The notes below the pieces were generated by a model that was not told the DNA's origin, made no database searches, and saw only the letters and a list, made by a program, of their open reading frames with translations. Positions 26,141 to 35,933 of a stretch of DNA of 64,000 nt are shown here, in pieces (within the stretch, counting starts at the first letter, position 1; each line of letters begins with the position of its first letter). A program made the position numbers and the translations under genes. Source of the DNA: Desulfofustis limnaeus (GTDB taxonomy: Bacteria > Desulfobacterota > Desulfobulbia > Desulfobulbales > Desulfocapsaceae); NCBI RefSeq assembly GCF_023169885.1, contig NZ_AP025516.1:1302001-1366000 (forward strand), read 5' to 3'.

Positions 26141-27123
26141 AGCCGTTCAGTTTCACCTATTGGCGTCGAGTCCTGGCCACCGAGGGGCTGCCCATCCTCA
26201 TTTCCCTGCTGCTCTCGGCGGTGCTCTGGTACAACGTCGGCGGTGAGCAGACGGTGGACACCAGTGTCATGATCCCGGTGGAGGTGCTCAACCTGCCCCG
26301 CGAGCTGGTGATCTCCAACCAGTTCAAGCGACAGCTGGAGGTGACGGTGCACGGGCCACGCTCGGTGATCCTCGGCATCGACCAGCGGCAGATCAGCCGG
26401 CGCGTCGATCTGGCCAACGCCACGCCGGGGACCACGGTGATCGCCAACGACCCGGATTCGATCACGGTGCCGCGCGGCGTCACCGTGCTGCGGGTGCAGC
26501 CGTCCACCATCATCTTGTCGCTGGACAAGCTGATCTCCAAGCAGTTCGCCATCAACCCGGTGACCATCGGCTCCCCGGCGCCGGGCTACCGCCTGGAAAA
26601 CCTGCGCATGGAGCCGAACGTCATCATCATCACCGGGCCTGAATCGGTGCTGAGCAAACATGACGTGCTGCGCACCCGGGAGATCGATCTCAGCGGCATC
26701 AACCAGACCACCCAGCTGCAGGTGCCGCTGGATCTCGATCCGGCCATCGTCGATCTGATCGGCGAGACGACCATCACCGCCGACATCGCCGTCTCCCTGG
26801 AAATGGAGCAGTACGAATATACTTTGCCGCTGACTCACGATGCGGGGCTGGAGGTGCCGGTCAAGCGGGTCAAGGTCTTCGCCGACGTACCGAAGCTGCT
26901 GCTCGACGAAGGCGTCAAACTGACCGATATCCTCACCGCCCGGCTGGCGGTGGACGAGGTCAACGGCATCGGCATCGTCCGCATCGTGCAGGCGGAGAAC
27001 CTGAGCCACCCGGTGGAGATCCTCAAGGTCGAACCGGCGGTGATCGAGCTGCCGAAAAAACCGGCACCGGCACCAGCGCCGCCCCCGGCGGTCCAAACGC
27101 CGGACGAGCCGGCCAAACCATGA
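26137..27123 (+). CDS. cdaR: YbbR-domain protein CdaR, regulator of CdaA
   Basis: Extracytoplasmic protein of 328 residues: one membrane helix (about 17-36, [17 protein letters not shown]), then YbbR-type repeats of about 80 residues each, for example [20 protein letters not shown] and the [20 protein letters not shown] region, ending in a Pro/Ala-rich tail. In Firmicutes CdaR binds CdaA and modulates it. Position between cdaA and glmM supports the same role. Confidence 0.92.
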   Translation: MKPFSFTYWRRVLATEGLPILISLLLSAVLWYNVGGEQTVDTSVMIPVEVLNLPRELVISNQFKRQLEVTVHGPRSVILGIDQRQISRRVDLANATPGTTVIANDPDSITVPRGVTVLRVQPSTIILSLDKLISKQFAINPVTIGSPAPGYRLENLRMEPNVIIITGPESVLSKHDVLRTREIDLSGINQTTQLQVPLDLDPAIVDLIGETTITADIAVSLEMEQYEYTLPLTHDAGLEVPVKRVKVFADVPKLLLDEGVKLTDILTARLAVDEVNGIGIVRIVQAENLSHPVEILKVEPAVIELPKKPAPAPAPPPAVQTPDEPAKP

Positions 27124-27166
27124 ACGAGCCGCTACCCGCGCCCAACCTTCACCTGAACCGCACCCC

Positions 27167-28519
27167 ATGAGAAAGCTTTTCGGCACCGACGGCATTCGCG
27201 GCGAGGCCAACACCCACCCCATGACCACCGAGATCGCTATGCAGGTGGGCCGCGCCATCGCCTTCATCGTCAAGGACCGCTCGCGCGGCCACGGCATCGT
27301 CATCGGCAAGGACACCCGGCTCTCCTGCTACATGCTGGAAAACGCGCTGGCCGCCGGCATCTGCTCGATGGGCGTCGACGTCATGCTGGTGGGGCCGCTG
27401 CCGACGCCGGGCATCTCCTTTATCACCACCTCCATGCGCGCCGATGCCGGGGTGGTTATCTCCGCCTCGCACAACCCCTTTCAGGACAACGGCATCAAGA
27501 TTTTCGCGCACGACGGTTTCAAACTGCCGGACTGCGTTGAAGAAGAGATCGAGGCGCTGATCTTCTCGCAGAAGATGGAGGCGCTGCGGCCGGTCGCCGA
27601 GGAGGTGGGCAAGGCCCGCCGCATCGAAGACGCCAAGGGCCGCTACATCGTCTTTCTCAAGAACACCTTCCCCAAACACCTGATGCTCGATGATTTTCAC
27701 ATCGTGCTCGATTGCGCCAACGGCGCCACCTACGGGGTCGCCCCGGAGGTCTTCGAGGAACTGGGGGCCAAAGTCACCGCGCTCTCCGTGGACCCCGACG
27801 GCACCAACATCAATCGCCGCTGCGGCGCGCTCCATCCGGAGCTGATGGCCGAGACGGTGCGCCGGGAAAAGGCCGACATCGGCCTGGCCTTCGACGGCGA
27901 CGGCGACCGCCTCATCGTCTGCGACGAGCACGGCCAGATCGTCGACGGCGACCATATCATGGCCATCTGCGCCAAGGATCTGCTGGCCCAGCGCAAGCTG
28001 AAAAAAAAGACCGTGGTGGCCACCGTCATGTCCAACATGGGTCTGCAGGTGGCCCTGGAGCAGATGGGCGGCATCCTCACCCGCACCGCCGTGGGTGACC
28101 GTTACGTGGTGGAGGAGATGCGCGCCAAGGGCTACAACTTCGGCGGCGAGCAGTCCGGCCACCTGATCTTTCTGGACAGCAGCACCACCGGCGACGGCAT
28201 CCTCGCCGGCCTGCAGCTCCTGTCGGTCATGAAGAAGAAGGAGCGCCCCCTCTCCGAGCTGGCCACCATCATGGAGAGCTTCCCGCAGGTGCTGAAAAAC
28301 GTCCGCACCCGCACCCGGATGAGCGTCGACGAGATCCCGCACTTCACCACCACGCTCAGAAAACTCGAAGAAAAACTGAACACCTCCGGCCGCATCCTGG
28401 TCCGCCCGTCGGGCACCGAACCGGTTATCCGCGTCATGGTGGAAGGCCAGGACGAACAACTGATCAACGACATGGCCGACGAACTCTGCGAACTGGTCAG
28501 CAACGCCGACCGGATGTAA
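27167..28519 (+). CDS. glmM: Phosphoglucosamine mutase
   Basis: Enzyme of 450 residues converting glucosamine-6-P to glucosamine-1-P for peptidoglycan and LPS precursors. It begins [15 protein letters not shown], has the phosphoserine loop [14 protein letters not shown] near residue 100, the metal loop [10 protein letters not shown] and the substrate-binding GEQSGHLIF and [11 protein letters not shown] motifs. In Firmicutes GlmM also inhibits CdaA, and the operon arrangement here keeps that link. Confidence 0.97.
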   Translation: MRKLFGTDGIRGEANTHPMTTEIAMQVGRAIAFIVKDRSRGHGIVIGKDTRLSCYMLENALAAGICSMGVDVMLVGPLPTPGISFITTSMRADAGVVISASHNPFQDNGIKIFAHDGFKLPDCVEEEIEALIFSQKMEALRPVAEEVGKARRIEDAKGRYIVFLKNTFPKHLMLDDFHIVLDCANGATYGVAPEVFEELGAKVTALSVDPDGTNINRRCGALHPELMAETVRREKADIGLAFDGDGDRLIVCDEHGQIVDGDHIMAICAKDLLAQRKLKKKTVVATVMSNMGLQVALEQMGGILTRTAVGDRYVVEEMRAKGYNFGGEQSGHLIFLDSSTTGDGILAGLQLLSVMKKKERPLSELATIMESFPQVLKNVRTRTRMSVDEIPHFTTTLRKLEEKLNTSGRILVRPSGTEPVIRVMVEGQDEQLINDMADELCELVSNADRM

Positions 28520-28669
28520 AAACCATGACGCACAAACCTCTCCACCTCCACGATGCCATCGTCACACCCCGCCAGGCGCATTGCCACGAACTCGGCCTTG
28601 ACGACACTGTAGAGGTTGGTAGTTGAAGAGAATTTGGCGATGTATTTCTTGTTAGCTTTTACAATAATT

Positions 28670-28698
28670 GACGTCATGACGTTATAGCATTATACTGT
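28670..28698 (+). promoter_or_regulatory. Promoter with palindromic operator of the RHH/RelE pair
   Basis: TTGACG (28670-28675), 17-bp spacer, TATACT (28693-28698). The spacer overlaps a perfect 12-bp palindrome ACGTCATGACGT (28673-28684), well placed for autorepression by a ribbon-helix-helix antitoxin. A further ACTG-T-CAGT palindrome follows, then a near-perfect AGGAGGTGA before the ATG. Confidence 0.7.
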
Positions 28699-28717
28699 CA
28701 GTACAGGAGGTGAATTT

Positions 28718-28951
28718 ATGTCTACACAAGCGAAGAGAGCGACAATATATTTTGACCCAGATATACATAAGGCCTTGAAAATAAAATCATTAGAGACTTC
28801 TCGATCAATTACCGATTTGGTAAATCAAGCTGTTAAAGAGGCGCTATCAGATGATGTGGAAGATATTCTTTCTTTTGAAGAGCGTAAAAATGAGCCGCTT
28901 ATCAGCTATGACCAGATGGTTAAAAAGTTGAGAAAAGATGGAAGAATATAG
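28718..28951 (+). CDS. Ribbon-helix-helix antitoxin
   Basis: Small protein of 77 residues with a CopG/RHH-type N-terminus: RATIYFDPDIHKALKIKS followed by SRSITDLVNQAVKEAL, and an acidic C-terminal tail that would wrap the toxin. It overlaps the following RelE-family gene by 14 bp in the usual antitoxin-first order. Codon use is AT-rich compared with the glmM operon just upstream, which suggests acquisition. Confidence 0.85.
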   Translation: MSTQAKRATIYFDPDIHKALKIKSLETSRSITDLVNQAVKEALSDDVEDILSFEERKNEPLISYDQMVKKLRKDGRI

Positions 28952-29204
28952 GATTTTCTTCAAAAAATCTGTCGAGAAAGACTTCAAAGTAATCCCAAAA
29001 ACCTATCTATCTAAAATTCTACAAAGAATCGAAAACCTTAAGATAGAACCTCGTCCAATTGGCAGTGAGAAATTATCTGGCCTTGAACTCTATAGAATAC
29101 GACAGGGTATCTTTAGGATCGTGTATTCAATTCAAGATAATGAATTGACGATATGGATAGTAAAAATCGCACATAGAAAAGAAATTTACAAAAAAATCAG
29201 CTAA
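28938..29204 (+). CDS. RelE/ParE-family toxin
   Basis: Basic protein of 88 residues with RelE-fold signatures: YRIFFKKSVEKDFKVIPK at the start, then KLSGLELYRIRQGIFRIVY and the C-terminal VKIAHRKEIYKKI, where the R-x-Y/H pattern corresponds to RelE active-site residues. It probably cleaves mRNA on ribosomes. Translation is coupled to the antitoxin. No truncation is visible. Confidence 0.87.
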   Translation: MEEYRIFFKKSVEKDFKVIPKTYLSKILQRIENLKIEPRPIGSEKLSGLELYRIRQGIFRIVYSIQDNELTIWIVKIAHRKEIYKKIS

Positions 29205-29213
29205 CAAAATGTT

Positions 29214-29483
29214 TCAGCGGACGCGGTGATTCGCGCCGCTGAACATCACGTTATGGTCTTCAATCAGCGCCTTGGGACGTGCACCACCGATCGAGCTGCC
29301 GTGAAGAAGAGCTTCGTCAAGGTCTGCACTGAGCGGGACGCCTTTTTCGACCTTCTCGGCGGAACGGAGCAATTCCTCCAGAGAGGTGTCGGTCGGCGAG
29401 CGTGGTATATATTCTGTGGCTGAAAGTTGGAAATCCAGATCGCGGGACGCATCGTCGGCAAGATATACCTGGAAACCCATCAT
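29214..29483 (-). pseudogene. Remnant of a HipA-type kinase toxin
   Basis: An 89-residue frame whose middle matches the N-terminal lobe of HipA proteins: SLEELLRSAEKVEKGVPL and LLHGSSIGGARPKALI, the last being the glycine-rich loop of HipA kinases. After GGARPKALIED the frame runs into unrelated residues and stops, so the kinase domain (HipA is normally about 400 residues) is absent, and no HipB gene is found. The frame is open back to about 29507 without a clear start. I regard it as a decayed fragment. Confidence 0.7.
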
Positions 29484-29513
29484 GGCAAGCCAGGGTAATG
29501 CTTCTTTTTATGC

Positions 29514-29542
29514 TTGACGGACAGAAAGCGTATGTTTAAACT
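29514..29542 (+). promoter_or_regulatory. Predicted promoter of mazEF
   Basis: TTGACG (29514-29519), 17-bp spacer, TAAACT (29537-29542). The -10 overlaps the palindrome GTTTAAAC and a larger inverted pair TGTTTA / TAAACA, candidates for MazE autoregulation. Confidence 0.6.
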
Positions 29543-29590
29543 ATGTGTAAACATCCATGGGTCTGTTGTCACATCATCAAGGGAAAAAAT

Positions 29591-29842
29591 ATGGCCGAGG
29601 CTATCTTGAACATCAAAAAATGGGGGAATAATCTTGGCGTGCGTTTGCCTGCGGCGATAGCGCGAGCGGCAGGATTACATGTTGATCAGAGTGTGCACAT
29701 AACTGTCGAGGGCTCTACTATCGTCATCTGTCCCGTGAACGAGGGAATGAACACGCTGGAGCAGCGCTTGGCCCGGTTCGATCCGAAAAAACACGGAGGC
29801 GAGACGATGCAGAGCGAACGGCTCGGAGCCGAGAAATGGTAG
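29591..29842 (+). CDS. mazE: MazE-like AbrB-fold antitoxin
   Basis: Protein of 83 residues starting MAEAILNIKKWGNNLGVRLP, the swapped-hairpin DNA-binding fold of MazE/AbrB, with an acidic C-terminal tail ending in GAEKW. The ATG at 29591 gives the family start; upstream frame from 29543 adds unconserved residues. It overlaps the toxin gene by 7 bp. Confidence 0.9.
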   Translation: MAEAILNIKKWGNNLGVRLPAAIARAAGLHVDQSVHITVEGSTIVICPVNEGMNTLEQRLARFDPKKHGGETMQSERLGAEKW

Positions 29843-30225
29843 CAGCGAATCTGTCAACTCAGCGGGTCCCATGGGTTCCGCAACGTCAGGACATCATTTG
29901 GATCGACTGCAATCCGCAGGCCGGTAGGGAAATGCGCGATATCCACCCGTTTCTGGTGCTTTCTCCACGCATTTTCAATGACAAAACATCTTTGATTATC
30001 GGGCTGCCCATGACGACTGCAACATATAATGTCGACAATCCCTTTGCAATTGCTGTTGGTCGAGTTGGCAGAAAAGAGCAGAAGATCAGCTATGTACTCT
30101 GTCACCAGCCAAAATCCTTTGACTGGCGAGTTCGTAAGGCTCGCCCCCACCCGCTCAAAAAACTTGCCAACACCTCTTTTGAAGAAGTTTGCGCATGCTT
30201 GAATCAGATCATTCAATTGGCGTAG
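29836..30225 (+). CDS. mazF: MazF/PemK-family endoribonuclease toxin
   Basis: Protein of 129 residues with the PemK/MazF barrel motifs QRQDIIWIDCNPQAGREM, RDIHPFLVLSPRIFN and the LIIGLPMT strand; the normal length is about 110-120, the extra residues being an N-terminal extension. It cleaves mRNA at short sequences. It is translationally coupled to mazE and forms, with the RHH/RelE pair and the HipA remnant, a 1.5-kb toxin-antitoxin patch. Confidence 0.9.
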   Translation: MVAANLSTQRVPWVPQRQDIIWIDCNPQAGREMRDIHPFLVLSPRIFNDKTSLIIGLPMTTATYNVDNPFAIAVGRVGRKEQKISYVLCHQPKSFDWRVRKARPHPLKKLANTSFEEVCACLNQIIQLA

Positions 30226-30635
30226 AGAGAAATCGTTTTCTGTCGATCAAAGGTATTCGCACCGCATCGAGCACGTCAAGCAAACCATCATTTAACGGGA
30301 TGCCGTATTTTCGAAGTGACCACCGTGACAATCATTTGTAATCGATCTGTTTTTTTTGTAGAGTTCAAATCGATACGTGAAAATTTCATACAATCTTCAA
30401 ATGGCACCATAAAATGCCAGAAGCTTTTATCCTGACAGTCAAATCCTTCTGGCCAAACATTTCAGTACCCTCCTGTGGCAACGGAAGCTATTCTGTAGTT
30501 CATCGAGGTACTCGCTTACTGCCGATGAGGCCTCATGAGCCAACCAAACGTTGAACCTATCGTGACATGAAGATGATTTGGTCACCGGAGATTTCTGACA
30601 ACAGGTGCGACCTTCATTAAGCCAATGAGAAACCC
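30226..30635. other. Intergenic region before the glycan island
   Basis: About 410 bp with no convincing gene. I see short inverted fragments (ATCGAT at both ends of 30342-30374) but no JUMPStart element, no clear terminator and no good promoter. It marks the boundary between the toxin-antitoxin patch and the AT-richer glycan genes. Confidence 0.5.
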
Positions 30636-31505
30636 ATGGAAACTCCCACCAAGAAGCCACTGGTAACCGTCATCCTGCCGGCATATAACGAGGCCAAGGT
30701 AGTCGGAGAAACGGTCCGCAGAATCAAGGAACTGCACCCCGATTTCGAAGTCCTCGTCGTTGACGACGGTTCCACCGACAACACCATGGAAGTCGCCATG
30801 GCTGCCGGCGCCAATGTCTGGCCGCACCCGTACAACATTGGCAACGGTGCGGCCATCAAAACCGGCTTGCGTTGCGCCCAGGGCGAGTGGGTAGTAATGA
30901 TGGATGCTGATGGTCAGCACCAACCGGAAGATATCGCCCGTCTACTGGAGCATAAAGACAGATATGACATGGTAGTTGGTGCCCGAACAAAGCAATCAAA
31001 AACCAAAACTCACCGTGATATCGCCAATTGGATTTATAAAAAATTTGCCTCTTATGTCACGAATTTCAAGATAGAGGATCTGACCTCCGGTTTTCGACTC
31101 GTCCGACTCTCAACGGCAAAACAATTCATCTACCTTCTACCGAATACGTTTTCCTACCCTTCGACATTGACCATGGCATATCTTCGTTGCGGTCGAAGCA
31201 TAAAATACGTGCCAATAGAAACCAACAGGCGAATCGGCAAGAGCAAGATTAAACTGCTAAGTGATGGCACACGTTTCTTTCTCATTATAACGAAAATTGC
31301 TACGTTATTTTCTCCTTTCCGAGTTTTTCTTCCTATTAGTATCTTTTGTTTTGTTACAGGACTGGGTTATTACGGATTTACCTATTTTACTGAAGGTAGA
31401 TTTACAAATATGGCTGCTTTGTTACTCAACACATCAGTAATTGTTTTTATGATTGGACTTGTTGCGGAGCAGATCAACCAGATGCGCTATGATAGAGTGG
31501 AGTGA
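30636..31505 (+). CDS. GT2 polyprenyl-phosphate-type glycosyltransferase
   Basis: Protein of 289 residues: a GT2 domain of the dolichol-phosphate-mannose synthase type (VTVILPAYNEAKVV, VLVVDDGSTDNT, VVMMDADGQHQPED with the DAD metal motif, and the GFRLVR loop), followed by two C-terminal membrane helices (about 225-280). Such enzymes load a sugar on undecaprenyl phosphate or start lipid-linked glycans. First gene of the island; it is followed after 3 bp by the epimerase homologue. Confidence 0.88.
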   Translation: METPTKKPLVTVILPAYNEAKVVGETVRRIKELHPDFEVLVVDDGSTDNTMEVAMAAGANVWPHPYNIGNGAAIKTGLRCAQGEWVVMMDADGQHQPEDIARLLEHKDRYDMVVGARTKQSKTKTHRDIANWIYKKFASYVTNFKIEDLTSGFRLVRLSTAKQFIYLLPNTFSYPSTLTMAYLRCGRSIKYVPIETNRRIGKSKIKLLSDGTRFFLIITKIATLFSPFRVFLPISIFCFVTGLGYYGFTYFTEGRFTNMAALLLNTSVIVFMIGLVAEQINQMRYDRVE

Positions 31506-31508
31506 TCT

Positions 31509-32594
31509 TTGATTCACATTGTGTTAGGTACAAAGGCCCAACTGGTTAAAATGGCCCCCGTGATGTTTCGTATGCAATCGGAGGGAGTTTTGTATAACTT
31601 CATTTTTACCGGTCAGCATAAAGAAACAATAAAGCAAATGCTGAACGACTTCCGATTGAAATCACCTGACGCAGTATTGTATGAAGGCAAGGATATTACT
31701 TCTGTCTGGTCTATGGCATGGTGGAGTTTGAAAACATTCATCAAAGCGATTTTTAGCAGCAAAAAACTCTTCAAATATGACCAACATGGGATTGTGCTTG
31801 TTCATGGTGATACGCTATCAACGTTGTTAGGGGCATTGATGGGTAGGGTAGCTGGCCTGAAAGTTGGCCATATTGAATCGGGCTTAAGATCACATAATAT
31901 TTTTCATCCATTTCCTGAGGAAATGATAAGAATCATGACGTTCAGGTTGAGTGATATATTGTTTTGTCCAGGTACGTGGGCTGTGCAAAACGTCAAACAT
32001 TTATCGAAAGAGATAATTGATACAAAAGCTAATACTCTTTATGATACACTTTTGATGCATTCTCCTCGATGTTTCGGTCTAGATCGTGCGCCTAATGTCC
32101 CGTATGCTTTGGTTAGCTTGCATAGATATGAAAATATCTTTAATCGTAAACGATTAGAATCCATTTTGGATCTTCTTGAATCGGTTGCAGCTAAGCATAA
32201 ATTACTGTTCATCTTACATCCTGCGACGGATAGACAGCTACAACGCTATCATTATTATGAAAGATTAAGTAGAAACGAGAACATCGAATTGAGGAAGAGA
32301 TATAATCATTCTGATTTCTTAACTCTGTTAAAAGGATGTCTATTTGTTGTGACGGATGGGGGAAGTTTGCAAGAGGAATCATACTATCTTGGTATTCCCT
32401 GTATTTTGCTTAGAAAAGCAACAGAAAGAAAGGAAGGTGTTGGGGAAAATGTTGTTTTGTCAAAATATGATGCGAAAATAATAGAAGAATTTTCTCTGTC
32501 ATATAATGAATATCGGAAAGGTATCGCTAAGCTGACTGTCAATCCATCGAGTATTATTCTAAGCAGAATATCGGAATTTTCTGCCCCCGCCTAA
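31509..32594 (+). CDS. UDP-GlcNAc 2-epimerase-like protein
   Basis: Protein of 361 residues of the WecB/NeuC-type GT-B fold: LGTKAQLVKMAPVM at the start, LVHGDTLSTLLGALMGR, HIESGLRSH and PFPEEMIR. These match the non-hydrolysing epimerase that makes UDP-ManNAc, though identity to WecB looks modest and the C-terminal part is divergent, so specificity is open. Start is TTG, 3 bp after the preceding gene; base composition is clearly AT-richer than the flanking chromosome. Confidence 0.8.
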   Translation: MIHIVLGTKAQLVKMAPVMFRMQSEGVLYNFIFTGQHKETIKQMLNDFRLKSPDAVLYEGKDITSVWSMAWWSLKTFIKAIFSSKKLFKYDQHGIVLVHGDTLSTLLGALMGRVAGLKVGHIESGLRSHNIFHPFPEEMIRIMTFRLSDILFCPGTWAVQNVKHLSKEIIDTKANTLYDTLLMHSPRCFGLDRAPNVPYALVSLHRYENIFNRKRLESILDLLESVAAKHKLLFILHPATDRQLQRYHYYERLSRNENIELRKRYNHSDFLTLLKGCLFVVTDGGSLQEESYYLGIPCILLRKATERKEGVGENVVLSKYDAKIIEEFSLSYNEYRKGIAKLTVNPSSIILSRISEFSAPA

Positions 32595-32873
32595 CTCTAA
32601 AACCATGCGTATTGGTTATCCGCAATCCTGCCTAATCATCCATTCGCACTTATGTCTTCGTAAGAAAAAGATATGTGTCGTTTTGTGGGAAATGGTTGAG
32701 TGCTGTATGCTTTCAATGCGGGTCGGCCTCGAGGTATGGTCTCGATCATGAGAGACTTTGATCATCTGCCTCAAATTACTGAAATAAATAATATTTGAGA
32801 ACAGCGAAAATAGTGTTGCAATATGATTTCATGCTATGTTATGAGTAATAAAATTGAACATAAAGGTATTGCC

Positions 32874-33422
32874 ATGGTTCAGAACCTGCTCTCAGGCATC
32901 ATTCATTCGAAATTAAAAATAAAAATCTTAATGCGGTTTTTCCTGAATCCGGACTCGAAAACCTACCTAAGACAGCTTTCCAGTGATTTCGATGTGTCCT
33001 CTAATGCTGTTCGTTCAGAATTAAACCACTTATCCGGAAGCGATTTGATCATTTCCGAGAAGGACGGTCGAAAAATATGGTACCAAGCTAACAAGAAACA
33101 CCCCCTTTTCCCTGAATTAGGATCCATGGCCAAAAAGGTGATCGGGGTTGACCACGTGATCGAAAGCATCATCACCCGTTTGGGAAACATTGAAGAGGCT
33201 TATCTGCTCGATGACTATGCCATGGGGAAAGACACCGGTATCATTGATCTGCTTCTCATTGGAGATATTGATAACTTTCATCTGCATGATTTGTCCCGAA
33301 AGGCCGAGCGATATTTGAAAAGGAAAATCCGTCATCTAGTTATGTCCAGATCTGAATTCACTGGATTTCAAACCGATCTGGCATCAAGGCCACATTTTTT
33401 AATTTGGAAAGCCAAGGGATGA
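32874..33422 (+). CDS. Winged-helix regulator with degenerate nucleotidyltransferase-like domain
   Basis: Protein of 182 residues. Residues about 15-80 form a winged helix (SKTYLRQLSSDFDVSSNAV, then a recognition helix and IISEKDGRKIWYQANKKHP wing). Residues about 110-180 resemble an MNT-type nucleotidyltransferase (MGKDTGIIDLLLIGD), but the catalytic Gly-Ser and paired Asp are missing, so the domain is likely only structural or sensory. ATG 32874 has AAAGG upstream; the longer frame from 32823 is less likely. Position before the phosphonate genes suggests local control of the island. Confidence 0.65.
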   Translation: MVQNLLSGIIHSKLKIKILMRFFLNPDSKTYLRQLSSDFDVSSNAVRSELNHLSGSDLIISEKDGRKIWYQANKKHPLFPELGSMAKKVIGVDHVIESIITRLGNIEEAYLLDDYAMGKDTGIIDLLLIGDIDNFHLHDLSRKAERYLKRKIRHLVMSRSEFTGFQTDLASRPHFLIWKAKG

Positions 33423-33495
33423 ATTATTGACTATGAAAACAAACAGATGCATCTATAATTGTCTGCGACTCATCGTATGGAGCTGCGTTTGAGAA

Positions 33496-34803
33496 ATGAC
33501 TAAAAACAAGACGGTATATGTCGGCATGAGTGCGGATCTCATACATCCCGGTCACCTGAATATCATAAAAAAGGCACGGGAGCTGGGGGATGTGATAATC
33601 GGCCTTTTGACTGACGAAGCGATTGCCAGCTATAAGCGCGTCCCCCACATGACTTTTGAACAACGGCGGGAAGTCATTGAAAACATCAAAGGGGTTAAGC
33701 AAGTGGTACCCCAGAAAACCCTGGACTATGTATTCAACCTGGAAACGATCAAGCCGGACTATGTACTCCATGGTGATGACTGGAAAGAAGGCGTCCAACA
33801 AAAGACCAGGCAGCGGGTGATCGATGCCCTTGCCCAATGGGGGGGCAAATTGGTCGAAGTTCCTTATACCCGAGGGATATCTTCTACTCGGTTGCACGCA
33901 GCTATGAAAGAGGTGGGAACAACTCCGGAGATACGTTTGAAAGCTCTTCGCCGGATGCTGCGGGTAAAGCCGATTATACGGTTGATTGATATTCACAACG
34001 GGCTGTCCAGCCTCATCGTGGAAAATACGTACATCGATACGCCAGAAGGGCGGCGTGAATTCGATGGCATGTGGGGCAGCAGCCTGACGGATGCTACGGC
34101 CAAAGGAAAACCCGACATTGAGGCGGTAGACGTTACCGCGCGTATCACCACCCTGAATGAGGTGCTCGAGGTCACGACAAAACCGATTATCTACGACGGC
34201 GATACCGGCGGTAGGCCGGAGCATTTTGTGTTCACGGTTAAAACCCTGGAGCGCCTGGGGATTTCTGCAATCATCATCGAGGACAAGGTCGGGTTAAAGA
34301 AAAATTCCCTGTTCGGCACGGAGGCTGGACAGGTCCAGGATAGCATTGAAAACTTCTGTCACAAGATACAGATCGGGAAAAGAGCCCAAGCAACTAACGA
34401 CTTTATGATTATTGCTCGCATCGAAAGCTTGATTCTGGATAAGGGCATGGATGATGCCATAACCAGGGCCAAAGCATACATTGAAGCAGGTGCGGACGGC
34501 ATCATGATCCACAGTCGGCAACAAGAACCCGATGAAATTTTTGCATTTTGCCGATTATATAATCAGTTCACCGATCGGCGCCCCCTGGTTGTTGTACCCA
34601 CAAGCTTCAACCAGGTAACCGAAGACGAACTGGCCGACAACGGCGTGAACATCGTCATCTATGCCAATCATCTCCTGCGCAGTGCCTATCCGTCTATGCT
34701 TCAAACTGCCAGGGAGATTCTCACGCATCGCTGTTCATCAGAATGTGATGCCCGCTTGTTACCGATCAAGGACATACTTGAACTCATACCGGGAGGGAAA
34801 TAA
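33496..34803 (+). CDS. aepX: Phosphoenolpyruvate mutase fused to TagD-like cytidylyltransferase
   Basis: Bifunctional protein of 435 residues. Residues 1-140 are a HxGH cytidylyltransferase of the glycerol-3-phosphate/ethanolamine-phosphate type: [17 protein letters not shown] with HPGH, and RGISSTRL as the second nucleotide motif. Residues about 165-435 are PEP mutase, with the diagnostic [12 protein letters not shown] loop (E262-D-K to N-S) and [11 protein letters not shown] mutase makes phosphonopyruvate, the entry to nearly all phosphonates; the fused domain would couple CMP to a phosphonate product. It overlaps the decarboxylase gene by one base. Confidence 0.95.
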   Translation: MTKNKTVYVGMSADLIHPGHLNIIKKARELGDVIIGLLTDEAIASYKRVPHMTFEQRREVIENIKGVKQVVPQKTLDYVFNLETIKPDYVLHGDDWKEGVQQKTRQRVIDALAQWGGKLVEVPYTRGISSTRLHAAMKEVGTTPEIRLKALRRMLRVKPIIRLIDIHNGLSSLIVENTYIDTPEGRREFDGMWGSSLTDATAKGKPDIEAVDVTARITTLNEVLEVTTKPIIYDGDTGGRPEHFVFTVKTLERLGISAIIIEDKVGLKKNSLFGTEAGQVQDSIENFCHKIQIGKRAQATNDFMIIARIESLILDKGMDDAITRAKAYIEAGADGIMIHSRQQEPDEIFAFCRLYNQFTDRRPLVVVPTSFNQVTEDELADNGVNIVIYANHLLRSAYPSMLQTAREILTHRCSSECDARLLPIKDILELIPGGK

Positions 34804-35933
34804 TGATAGATCCTGGGCTATTGGTGAGCGCTTTACGACAGCATGGCATCGAACTTTTTACCGGAGTACCGGACTCACTACTGAAATACTTCTGTGCATA
34901 TCTTGAGGATCACAGCCCGGCCAACCAGCATATCATTACTGCTAATGAAGGTAATGCCCTTGCCATTGCAGCAGGATTTCACCTGACCACCGGTAAAATA
35001 GCCACCGTCTACATGCAAAACTCAGGATTGGGCAACGCGGTCAACCCGCTCATGTCTCTTACTGCCCCGGAAGTCTACAATATCCCATTATTGATGATTA
35101 TCGGTTGGCGCGGAGAACCGGGAGTAAAGGATGAGCCCCAGCACATCAAACAGGGCAGGATTACTCCCGCGCTCCTGGAGCTTATGGAAATCCCATATTT
35201 GGTGCTGGATGCTGACTCCGACAGTAATCAGGTGCTGGGCAGCATAGTGGAAAAAATAAAAAACACAAATGCACCCGCAGCACTGCTGGTCCGAAAAGGG
35301 ACCTTTACCCCCTATAAAAGTATGAGGAAGCGAAGCCCATTCTCCACGCTCTCCCGTGAAGATGCCCTTACCCAGATTCTGACCCTTGCCGGAGAAAATG
35401 CTCTGGTCATATCAACAACGGGTAAGACCTCGCGCGAAGTTTTTGAAATTCGGACCCGGCTCGGTCAGCCCCAGCGCGATTTCCTTACCGTCGGCTCAAT
35501 GGGCCATACGGCATCCATTGCCCTGGGTGCGGCACTGGGCAATCCGCACAAACACATCATCTGCATTGATGGCGATGGTTCCGCGCTGATGCACTTGGGA
35601 TCACTGCCGGTGATCGGCAAACTTGCCCCCGCGAACCTCACCTACATACTGCTCAATAATGGCGCTCATGAATCCGTCGGCGGCCAGCCGACCGCAGCCG
35701 ATCGCTTCGATTTTGCAGCCATGGCTAAGGCTTGCGGCTTTAATATATACCGTATGGCCCACACCACCGATCATCTAGAAGATTGCTGGTCAGATATCCG
35801 TCAGATATCCGGTCCGCACATGATCGAGGTGCGTATACGAACCGGCTCCCGCGACGATCTCGGCCGTCCAACTCGCACCCCGCTTGAAAATAAACATGCT
35901 TTCATGGAGGCAGCCTTTGGACCTATGGTCTGA
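34803..35933 (+). CDS. aepY: Phosphonopyruvate decarboxylase
   Basis: Thiamine-diphosphate enzyme of 376 residues turning phosphonopyruvate to phosphonoacetaldehyde, the step that pulls PEP mutase forward. Motifs: FTGVPDSLLKYFCAYLED at the start, ITANEGNALAIAAGFHL with the catalytic Glu, and the cofactor motif GDGSALMHLGSLPVIG...NNGAHESVGGQPT near residue 256. TAATG overlap with aepX shows coupling. Very clear family match. Confidence 0.95.
   Translation: MIDPGLLVSALRQHGIELFTGVPDSLLKYFCAYLEDHSPANQHIITANEGNALAIAAGFHLTTGKIATVYMQNSGLGNAVNPLMSLTAPEVYNIPLLMIIGWRGEPGVKDEPQHIKQGRITPALLELMEIPYLVLDADSDSNQVLGSIVEKIKNTNAPAALLVRKGTFTPYKSMRKRSPFSTLSREDALTQILTLAGENALVISTTGKTSREVFEIRTRLGQPQRDFLTVGSMGHTASIALGAALGNPHKHIICIDGDGSALMHLGSLPVIGKLAPANLTYILLNNGAHESVGGQPTAADRFDFAAMAKACGFNIYRMAHTTDHLEDCWSDIRQISGPHMIEVRIRTGSRDDLGRPTRTPLENKHAFMEAAFGPMV

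Noticed and set aside
28132-28677. Minus-strand frame between glmM and the RHH antitoxin, starting MTSIIVKANKKYIAKF
   Set aside because: The first 55 or so residues look protein-like and may be a gene relic, but the frame then runs antisense into glmM and its start lies on the antitoxin promoter; not enough to call a gene.
30226-30635. JUMPStart/ops-type antitermination element before the glycan island
   Set aside because: No GGCGGTAG-like sequence could be found.
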